Source: Candidatus Glassiibacteriota bacterium (GTDB lineage: Bacteria > Gemmatimonadota > Glassbacteria > GWA2-58-10). Taken from it: a stretch of DNA of 11,972 bases. How positions within the stretch are numbered: position 1 is the stretch's first letter; each line of letters begins with the position of its first letter. Positions 5,764 through 11,972 of the stretch are shown piece by piece. The notes below the pieces were generated by a model that did no database searches, was not told where the DNA came from, and was given only the letters and a program-made list of their open reading frames with translations. The position numbers and the translations under genes are program-made. The stretch is from NCBI GenBank assembly GCA_016934095.1, contig JAFGTO010000502.1, positions 1-11,972 of the forward strand, read 5' to 3'.

Positions 5764-8700
5764 ATGCCTGAAAGAAAACCGACATACCGGGAGCTGGAAC
5801 AGAGGGTAAAGAAGCTCGAAAAAGAACTGGTCGAGCAGAAAAAGACCGCGGAAACCCTGCTCGAGAGCAAGAGACGGTTTCAACTGTTGTCCGAGCTGTC
5901 TTTTGAAGGTATAAGTATAGTTGAAGAAGGTGCAGCTACATATGCCAACCAGGCCCTGGCCGATATGTTCGGCTGCCAGGTGCATGAATTAATCGGCAGT
6001 CGTGGGTTCGAGTTCATACACCCCGACTACCATGATTTATTAAAAGAAAATATCTCAAAGGGATATGAAGGGCCCTATGAGATAATCGGGGTAAGGAAAG
6101 ACGGGGCCACTTTCCCTTTGGAGCTGCGCGGTAAAACGAAGTACCTGCAAGGGCGAAAGGTCAGAATTACCTCCGCTCGCGACATCACCGAGCGCAGATT
6201 GGCCGAGAAAGCCCTGACCGAGAGCGAGGCGAATTACCGCTCGGTCTTCGATTCGGCCAACGATGCTATCCTGATACACGATTACGAGACCGGAGCAGTC
6301 CTGGATGTCAACCGGAGGGCCTGCGAGATGTACGGTTACTCCAAGGATGAAATCAGGGGGAACGACGTAGACATGATAAGCTCCGGTGTCCCGCCGTATA
6401 CGAGCCGGGATGCCTTGCGCCTGATCAGGAAAGCCGCCAGGGGAGAGCCGCAGATTTTCGAGTGGCAGGCTAAAAAGAAAGACGGCAGACTGGCCTGGGT
6501 AGAGGTGAACCTGAAACTGGCGGTGATCGGCGGCAGGAAGCGCCTGCTGGCGGTAGTCCGTGATATCACCGAGCGCAAGCGGGCCGAGGAGGCGCTCAAG
6601 GAGCAGAGAGACAGGGCGCAGAACTACCTCGATGTCGCAGGGGCCATGCTCCTGGTCATCGGCACGGACCAGAAAGTATCTCTGATCAATAAGAAAGGCT
6701 GTGAGATCCTGGGATATAAGGAGGAAGAGGTTATCGGCAAGAACTGGTTCGACGACTTCCTCCCCCCGGAAAACAGGAAAGAAGTAAAAAAGGTATTCAA
6801 CAAACTGGTCTCGGCACAAATCAGTCCTTTCGAATATCATGAAAACTCCGTTCTGACTTGCAGCGGTGAACAAAGAATTATTGCCTGGCACAATACTATT
6901 CTCAAAGATGATCAAGGAAATATCGTCGGAGCACTCAGCTCCGGAGAGGACATTACCGAGCGCAAACAGGCCCAGGAGAAGATCGGCCACCTGAACAGGA
7001 TGCTGATGGCTATCCGCAACGTCAACCAGCTTATCACGGTGGAAAAAGACCGCGACAGGCTGCTTCAGGGCGCCTGTGAAAACCTGGTCGAGCACAGGGG
7101 CTGCAATGTTGCCTGGATAGCCCTGACCGACCGGAGCGGCAAGTGTCTCCAGGCTTTCCGGGCCGGACCGAGTAGGAAATCATCGAAGGTACCGAAGCTG
7201 TCCGGGCAGGGGAAAAAACTGCCCAAGTGCGCCCGCAAAGCCTTACTGCAATCCGGTTTGGTCATTTCCGAAAGCTCTGCCGGAAACTGTCTGGATTGTG
7301 AGTTCTCGGAGATTCACCAGGGCAGCAGTGCACTGAGCCTGAGGCTGGAACACACAGACAGGGTGTTCGGAGTGATCACCCTGGTCCTGTCTTCAGACCT
7401 TGCAGCCGACCAGGAGGAGCAGGCCCTCTTCAAAGAAATGGCCGGCGACATTTCTTTCGCCTTAAATAACCTGGAGTTGCAAAAAGAGCGGGAGAAGGCT
7501 GAACAACAGCTTAAGGAGGCTTACGAGATAATCGACAGTAGCCCGGCGGTAGCTTTCCTCTGGAGGAACGAAGAGGGCTGGCCTGTGGAGTTTGTCTCGG
7601 AAAACGTGGAAGAGCTTTTTGGCTATGCGGCCGAGGATTTTATTTCCGGCCGGATCAGTTATGCGCAGACGGTCCACCCGGACGACCTGGACAGGGTGGC
7701 TGCCGAGGTGGTCCGTTACAGCAAGGAGAAAAGAAGCAAGCGGTTCACCCACGAGCCGTACCGCATCGTTACCAGGCAGGGCGAAGTGAAATGGCTGGAT
7801 GACAGGACATATATCCGTACTGACAATAAAGGCAGGATCACCCATTACCAGGGCATCGTGCTGGACATCACCAGGCGCATGGAGATGGAAGAAGCCCTGC
7901 GCCGGAGCGAGGAGAAATACAGGGCCCTGTACAATAACGCCCTGGTGGCCATGTACAGGACCTCGATCAAGGACGGCAAGGCTTTGGCGGCAAATGACGT
8001 GGCCGCCGGTATGTTCGGGTACTCTTCCCGGGATGAATTCCTGGCGGAATTCAAGGCCGTGGATCATTACCCGGACCCGCACGACAGGAAGAGGCTGCTT
8101 GCCGAGCTGAAGAAAAAAGGCAGTGTCCATAATTTCCAAATGCAGTACAAGCATAAGGACGGCACGGTTTTCTGGGAAGAGCTCTCCGCCAAGATCTACC
8201 CTGAACAAGGCTATATCGAGGGTGCAGTCATCGATATCACCGAGCGCAAGAGGGCCGAGGAGAAGATCAAGCATCTTAATTCACTGCTGCTGGCCATCCG
8301 GAACGTCAACCAGCTTATCACCGTGGAAAAAGACCGGGACAGGCTGCTGCAGGGTGCCTGTGAAAACCTGGTCGAAAACAGGGGCTGTAACGCCGCCTGG
8401 ATAGCCCTGACCGATGAATCCGGCCTGCTGCAGCAGGTATTCGGGGCCGGACTGGACATGGAATTCACTCCCGCGACCGGGGTTTTCAGGCGCGGCGAGC
8501 GGCCGCCCGGGTGCGCCAGGAAAGCGCTGAGGCGAAAGGGCCTGGTAAAAGGCGGCAGTAAAAGTAAAACCTGCCGGGATTGTCCGATGTCAAGCCTTTA
8601 CCGGGAAAGCGGCTCGCTGTGTACCAGGCTGGAAAATGACCGCAAGGTTTTCGGAGTGATAACCATCAATTTGCCTGCCGGGCTTTCCGAAGACAAAGAG

Positions 8701-11067
8701 GAACAAACCCTGTTCAGGGAAATAGCCGGAGACATCGCTTTCGCCCTGAGGGGCCTGGAAATCGAGCAGGAGCAGAAGCGGATGGAGGCGGCTCTCCAAG
8801 AGAGCGAGGAAAAATACAGAAAAGTGTTTTCCACGGAGCCTGATGCCATCATGGTTTTTGAGCTGGACTCAAAAAAGTACCTGGATGTCAACGAAGCCGC
8901 GGTCAAGCTTTACGGCTACAGCAGGGAAGAGTTCCTTAAGCTGACCGTCGCGGACATCTCGGCAGAGCCGGAAATTTCACTGGAATCCATCGAACAGTCA
9001 AGGGATATCAATAACTACAAAGTCCCCCTGCGCTACCACAAGAAAAAGGATGGGACCGTATTCCCGGTAGAGATCTCCACAGGAGTGTTCAATTGGCGGA
9101 ACCGCTGGGTGATGTGCGGAATAATACGGGACATCTCGGAGCGCAAAAAGGCCGAGGAAGAGCTCAAGGATTACAGCATTTTGCTTGATAACATACTCAC
9201 TGCTTCATCCGTAGGGATTGCTTACGCCAGGGACAGAAAGATCATCTGGGCCAACGATGCGATGATAAAGCTTTTCGGTTTTTCGAGTGAAGAAGAAGTC
9301 ATCGGTAAAAAGACCCGCATACTATACACAGATGAAGAAGAGTACAGGAGAATCGGGGAGCTGGTCTACCAGGCAGCGCATGGGAAAACAGTGGAAACGG
9401 ACGCCAGACTCCGGAGACATGACAATGGTGCCGAATTCGTTGGATTCGTGAAAGTGAATATCCTCGATCCTGCCGATCCAATGAAAGGGGTTATCGTCAA
9501 CATCGCGGATATAACGGACCGCAAAAAAGCCGAGGAAGCGTTGCGAGACAGCGAGGACCTGATGCGACGGGTGATCGATGCCTCTCCAAATCTTATTTTT
9601 GTAAAGGACAGAGACGGCCGCTATATCATGGCAAATAAACAGATGGCCGAAATACACGGGACTACGGCTGAAGAGATAGTCGGCAAAAGCGACCTGGATT
9701 TTGCCAGCCTGTCATTCGGGCGGGCTGAAGAAGTCAGGAAGTTCATCGAGGATGACCGGCGGGTCATCGATCAGGAACAGCCTAACTATAGTATCGAGGA
9801 GCCTTATACCCTGCCGGACGGTACAGTCAAGTGGTTCCAGACCATCAAAGTTCCCCTTGCCCTGGGGGACAACCCGCACTGCCTGCTGGGGATCGCGGTA
9901 GATATCACTGAGCTGAGGCTGCTGGAGGAAGAGCGGGGAAAGACCGAGAAGCTGGAATCGATCGGCATCCTCGCCGGAGGGATCGCTCACGATTTCAACA
10001 ACATCCTGACCGCGGTCCTGGGTAATATTGCGTTGGCGAAGCTCTCCGCGGACAAAGAGACCGCTCAAAGACTGCAGGAAGCGGAGAAAGCCGGCCACAG
10101 GGCCCAGGACCTGACCCGTCAGCTCCTCACCTTCTCCAGGGGGGGAGCGCCGGTCAAGAAGACAACCTCGCTGGCGGAGGTTATCAAAGATTCCGCCCGC
10201 TTCTCCCTGCGGGGCTCGAACGTGAAATGCAGGTTCTCCATTCCCAAAGACCTCTGGTCCGCGGATGTCGACCAGGGGCAGTTCAGCCAGGTTATCAACA
10301 ACCTGGTAATCAATGCCGACCAGGCCATGCCGCAGGGGGGGATGATCAGGATCGACGCGGAGAACGTTGTTGTCGGCCCGGATAGCAAGACAGCCCTGAA
10401 CCAGGGCCGCTACGTAAAAATAAGCGTCATAGACCGGGGTACCGGCATTAACGAGGAAAACCTGCCCAGGGTCTTCGACCCGTATTTCAGCACCAAGAAG
10501 AAGGGGAGCGGGCTGGGGCTGGCTACCGCCTATTCGATAGTCAAGAGGCACGACGGGCACATCGAGGTGGAATCCAGGCCGGGGGCCGGTACCAGGTTCC
10601 AGATCTATCTTCCCGCCTCCGGGAGGGAAGTGCCTGCTGAAGTGCCGGTGGAAAAGATAATTTCTTCCAGCAAGGGCAGGATCCTGGTAATGGATGACGA
10701 AGCACCGGTAAGAAAAGTGGCTGCGGAGATGTTGAAACATTTCGGCTATACAGTGGAAACAGCGGCGAACGGGCATGAGGCTTTGCAACTGTATAAAAAG
10801 GCCCGAAAATCCGGTGAGCCTTTTGATGCAGTAATCCTGGACCTGACAGTGCCGGGGGAAATGGGCGGCAGGGAAACTATGAGGCACTTGCTCGAGCTGG
10901 ACTCCGGGGTCAAGGCAATCGTCTCGAGCGGGTATTCCAACGACCCGGTGATGGCCGATTACGAGAAGTACGGGTTCAGCGGCATTGCTGCCAAGCCTTA
11001 CAACCTGGAAAAGCTGAACGAGGTACTGGACAAGGTCATGAAGGGAAAAAAGACGGATCTGTCGTAA
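5764..11067 (+). CDS. Giant cytosolic hybrid sensor histidine kinase (8 PAS, 2 GAF, HisKA, HATPase, receiver)
   Basis: The product has 1767 residues. The order is: coiled coil (5-37), PAS1 (38-145), PAS2 (155-271), PAS3 (283-401), GAF1 (412-569), PAS4 (585-705), PAS5 (716-828), GAF2 (840-997), PAS6 (1015-1127), PAS7 (1137-1253), PAS8 (1263-1383), HisKA, HATPase, receiver. Most PAS domains end in a DITERK-type linker. The phospho-accepting His1409 is in GIAHDFNNIL. The ATP site has NLVINADQAM, DRGTGI, FDPYFSTKKKGSGLGL. The receiver has the acidic pair Asp1644/Asp1645, phospho-acceptor Asp1693 in ILDLTVPG and Lys1744 in AAKPYN. All catalytic residues are present. No membrane segment is seen, so it senses cytosolic signals. 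Each GAF carries five matching cysteines. Ligands are unknown. No response regulator or Hpt gene lies beside it, so output must pass to a distant partner. Confidence 0.93.
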   Translation: MPERKPTYRELEQRVKKLEKELVEQKKTAETLLESKRRFQLLSELSFEGISIVEEGAATYANQALADMFGCQVHELIGSRGFEFIHPDYHDLLKENISKGYEGPYEIIGVRKDGATFPLELRGKTKYLQGRKVRITSARDITERRLAEKALTESEANYRSVFDSANDAILIHDYETGAVLDVNRRACEMYGYSKDEIRGNDVDMISSGVPPYTSRDALRLIRKAARGEPQIFEWQAKKKDGRLAWVEVNLKLAVIGGRKRLLAVVRDITERKRAEEALKEQRDRAQNYLDVAGAMLLVIGTDQKVSLINKKGCEILGYKEEEVIGKNWFDDFLPPENRKEVKKVFNKLVSAQISPFEYHENSVLTCSGEQRIIAWHNTILKDDQGNIVGALSSGEDITERKQAQEKIGHLNRMLMAIRNVNQLITVEKDRDRLLQGACENLVEHRGCNVAWIALTDRSGKCLQAFRAGPSRKSSKVPKLSGQGKKLPKCARKALLQSGLVISESSAGNCLDCEFSEIHQGSSALSLRLEHTDRVFGVITLVLSSDLAADQEEQALFKEMAGDISFALNNLELQKEREKAEQQLKEAYEIIDSSPAVAFLWRNEEGWPVEFVSENVEELFGYAAEDFISGRISYAQTVHPDDLDRVAAEVVRYSKEKRSKRFTHEPYRIVTRQGEVKWLDDRTYIRTDNKGRITHYQGIVLDITRRMEMEEALRRSEEKYRALYNNALVAMYRTSIKDGKALAANDVAAGMFGYSSRDEFLAEFKAVDHYPDPHDRKRLLAELKKKGSVHNFQMQYKHKDGTVFWEELSAKIYPEQGYIEGAVIDITERKRAEEKIKHLNSLLLAIRNVNQLITVEKDRDRLLQGACENLVENRGCNAAWIALTDESGLLQQVFGAGLDMEFTPATGVFRRGERPPGCARKALRRKGLVKGGSKSKTCRDCPMSSLYRESGSLCTRLENDRKVFGVITINLPAGLSEDKEEQTLFREIAGDIAFALRGLEIEQEQKRMEAALQESEEKYRKVFSTEPDAIMVFELDSKKYLDVNEAAVKLYGYSREEFLKLTVADISAEPEISLESIEQSRDINNYKVPLRYHKKKDGTVFPVEISTGVFNWRNRWVMCGIIRDISERKKAEEELKDYSILLDNILTASSVGIAYARDRKIIWANDAMIKLFGFSSEEEVIGKKTRILYTDEEEYRRIGELVYQAAHGKTVETDARLRRHDNGAEFVGFVKVNILDPADPMKGVIVNIADITDRKKAEEALRDSEDLMRRVIDASPNLIFVKDRDGRYIMANKQMAEIHGTTAEEIVGKSDLDFASLSFGRAEEVRKFIEDDRRVIDQEQPNYSIEEPYTLPDGTVKWFQTIKVPLALGDNPHCLLGIAVDITELRLLEEERGKTEKLESIGILAGGIAHDFNNILTAVLGNIALAKLSADKETAQRLQEAEKAGHRAQDLTRQLLTFSRGGAPVKKTTSLAEVIKDSARFSLRGSNVKCRFSIPKDLWSADVDQGQFSQVINNLVINADQAMPQGGMIRIDAENVVVGPDSKTALNQGRYVKISVIDRGTGINEENLPRVFDPYFSTKKKGSGLGLATAYSIVKRHDGHIEVESRPGAGTRFQIYLPASGREVPAEVPVEKIISSSKGRILVMDDEAPVRKVAAEMLKHFGYTVETAANGHEALQLYKKARKSGEPFDAVILDLTVPGEMGGRETMRHLLELDSGVKAIVSSGYSNDPVMADYEKYGFSGIAAKPYNLEKLNEVLDKVMKGKKTDLS
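7015..7371 (+). repeat. GAF repeat copy 1 inside the kinase
   Basis: This stretch aligns without gaps to 8299-8655, at a constant offset of 1284 bases (428 codons). The first 26 codons encode identical residues (RNVNQLITVEK through GACENLVE) with only a few silent base changes. All five cysteines keep the offset. Similarity is strongest at the start and weaker toward the end. Confidence 0.85.
8299..8655 (+). repeat. GAF repeat copy 2 inside the kinase
   Basis: This is the second copy of the GAF segment at 7015-7371. The match begins slightly upstream, in the linker: EKIKHLNSLLLAIRN here against EKIGHLNRMLMAIRN in copy 1. This points to duplication of a PAS-linker-GAF module rather than independent acquisition. 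Confidence 0.85.
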
Positions 11068-11123
11068 TCTTTCAGATCAGATTTCTCCCCCGTATAATAC
11101 CCTTTCGTCTGCCAGCGGGAAAA

Positions 11124-11222
11124 TCAGCGGCTCTCATCCGCAGGGCCCGGCCCGAGCAGACGGGGCTTGACCAGTGAAGTCCACAGCCGGTAGCCTTCAG
11201 GGTTCAAATGCAGCCCGTCCTC
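11124..11222 (-). other. In-frame continuation of the SGNH hydrolase beyond the amber codon
   Basis: Reading on past TAG (complement of 11223-11225) in the same frame gives EDGLHLNPEGYRLW and about 18 more residues, then TGA at 11124-11126. EDGLHLN is the block V motif of SGNH hydrolases and holds the catalytic Asp and His. The downstream codons look like normal coding sequence, with no further stop or shift. The stretch belongs to the same gene, whether by readthrough or as the remnant of a recently broken one. Confidence 0.85.
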
Positions 11223-11837
11223 CTAGAAAAGCTCCTGCCTGGGCATGCTGTCCTGCCCGAGCATCGGAGTTGCCACGTCGATGTACTCCACCGCCTGGTT
11301 GTTTTCGCAGAAACCGGCCACCAGCCGGTTGGCTTCTTTCATTTTCTCCCACAGGGACCAGCGGCTGAGGCTGGGTTTGACCGAGATGAAATAAACCGGG
11401 GTGCCGGGAAGCGCCCGGTGGATTTTTGCGACGAACTTGCGGAAGTCGGCGGCCACAGTCTCCGGCGTTTTCCCGGCGGCGATATCATTGTCGCCCTCGT
11501 AGAGCACTATCCGTCCCGGCTTGTAGGGAATGACTATCCGGTCGGCGTAGTAGAGTGCATCGGAAGTCTGCGAGCCGCCGAAGCCCCGGTTGATCACTTT
11601 CAGGGGGCTGAAATCCTCGGCCAGGGAGTGCCATCCCCGGATGCTGCTGCTGCCGATAAAGACAATTACTCCGGGTTCCGGGAAACTCACGCTGTCCCGG
11701 GCCTCAAACTGCCGGATCGACTCCTCCCATCTGTCCGGGGCTGCAGCTTCCTCCTGCGCCGCAACCGGCCGGGCCGGGATCCAAACGGCGGCCAGCAATA
11801 ACAGCAAAGCCTGAAAGAAAAGCCTTTTCGTTTTCAT
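11223..11837 (-). CDS. Secreted SGNH/GDSL-type hydrolase, interrupted by an in-frame TAG
   Basis: The frame encodes 204 residues before TAG. AGGAAGGA lies seven bases before the ATG. Residues 1-27 form a Sec signal peptide with a cleavage site at VAA-QEE. The SGNH blocks are clear: block I VIVFIGSSSIRGW (57-69) with catalytic Ser64, block II NRGFGGS (83-89), and block III EGDNDI (114-119) with Asn117. The family acts as an esterase or lipase on acyl or acetyl groups, often on glycans or lipids; the substrate here is unknown. The frame stops at TAG just after QELF, one codon before the EDGLHLN block that supplies the catalytic Asp and His. A protein ending here would lack its general base and probably be inactive. 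A read-through product would have about 237 residues, a normal length. It is convergent with the kinase. A recent nonsense mutation, sequencing error and amber recoding all remain open. Confidence 0.82.
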   Translation of the reverse strand: MKTKRLFFQALLLLLAAVWIPARPVAAQEEAAAPDRWEESIRQFEARDSVSFPEPGVIVFIGSSSIRGWHSLAEDFSPLKVINRGFGGSQTSDALYYADRIVIPYKPGRIVLYEGDNDIAAGKTPETVAADFRKFVAKIHRALPGTPVYFISVKPSLSRWSLWEKMKEANRLVAGFCENNQAVEYIDVATPMLGQDSMPRQELF

Positions 11838-11972
11838 GCCTAAGTCCTTCCTATCCCGGGTAATTCATAGTGACTTTGTTTTGTTCATTTTAAAACGCCG
11901 GTGGGCGCGGGCTGGCAGCCTTTTTGCTTTGGCACTGGTATTCGGATAAACCGACCGGCGAGAGGAAGGCAA
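11838..11972. other. Upstream region of the SGNH hydrolase gene
   Basis: These bases hold the ribosome binding site AGGAAGGA (complement of 11845-11852) and an AT-rich stretch near 11870-11893 suited to a promoter. I could not fix a -35/-10 pair. The plus strand ends with AGGAAGG at 11962-11968, a possible ribosome binding site for a divergent gene starting just outside the window. Confidence 0.3.

Noticed and set aside
6055..7095. Minus-strand open frame of 346 codons within the kinase
   Set aside because: It is antisense to PAS1-PAS3 and the start of GAF1; its length comes from GC-biased codon use on the other strand.
9712..10887. Minus-strand open frame of 391 codons within the kinase
   Set aside because: It is antisense to the kinase core and receiver, whose catalytic motifs are intact; no motif is seen in the antisense product.
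11196..11216. GGTTCAAATGCAGCC, resembling a tRNA T-arm
   Set aside because: No acceptor, D or anticodon stems surround it, and on the other strand it encodes the conserved block V region of the SGNH hydrolase.

Overview
The window looks like a chromosomal segment of a GC-rich, probably Gram-negative and possibly anaerobic bacterium. It has six protein-coding genes, no RNA gene, and no insertion sequence, phage gene or CRISPR array. The evidence for the cell type is the exported proteins with Sec signals, a probable phospholipid methyltransferase, and a giant cytosolic multi-PAS hybrid histidine kinase opening with a 'KPTYRELEQRV' coiled coil. That kinase style is common in Desulfobacterota and some uncultured candidate phyla. 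Taxonomy cannot be settled from this sequence alone.

Layout. 105-1421 (-): an amidophosphoribosyltransferase (PurF) homologue whose glutaminase catalytic residues are replaced while its phosphoribosyltransferase half looks intact. 1422-1813: non-coding, with its probable promoter. 1814-3712 (-): an exported protein fusing a CBM9-like beta-sandwich to a transglutaminase-like domain, driven by a near-consensus sigma-70 promoter. 3713-4168: divergent control region. 4169-4747 (+): a PmtA-like phospholipid N-methyltransferase. 4962-5285 (-): a small cysteine-containing protein I do not recognise. 5286-5763: a second divergent control region. 5764-11067 (+): a 1767-residue kinase with eight PAS domains, two GAF domains, HisKA, HATPase and a receiver. 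11223-11837 (-): a secreted SGNH hydrolase cut by an in-frame TAG directly before its catalytic Asp-x-x-His block; the rest of the domain is readable at 11124-11222.

Gene orientation alternates (- - + - + -) with gaps of 56 to 480 bases, so most genes are probably single transcription units rather than one operon. I see no pathway linking them. The kinase and the small cysteine protein share a divergent promoter region and could be co-regulated. The transglutaminase protein and the SGNH hydrolase both act outside the cytoplasm, and the methyltransferase acts on membrane lipid, so an envelope theme is possible but unproven.

The most interesting points are the PurF homologue with Ser in place of the catalytic Cys, the amber codon in the SGNH hydrolase, and the gapless duplication of a five-cysteine GAF domain inside the kinase. 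None proves a new system. Start sites were set from Shine-Dalgarno positions and family N-termini, and several differ from the longest open frame.
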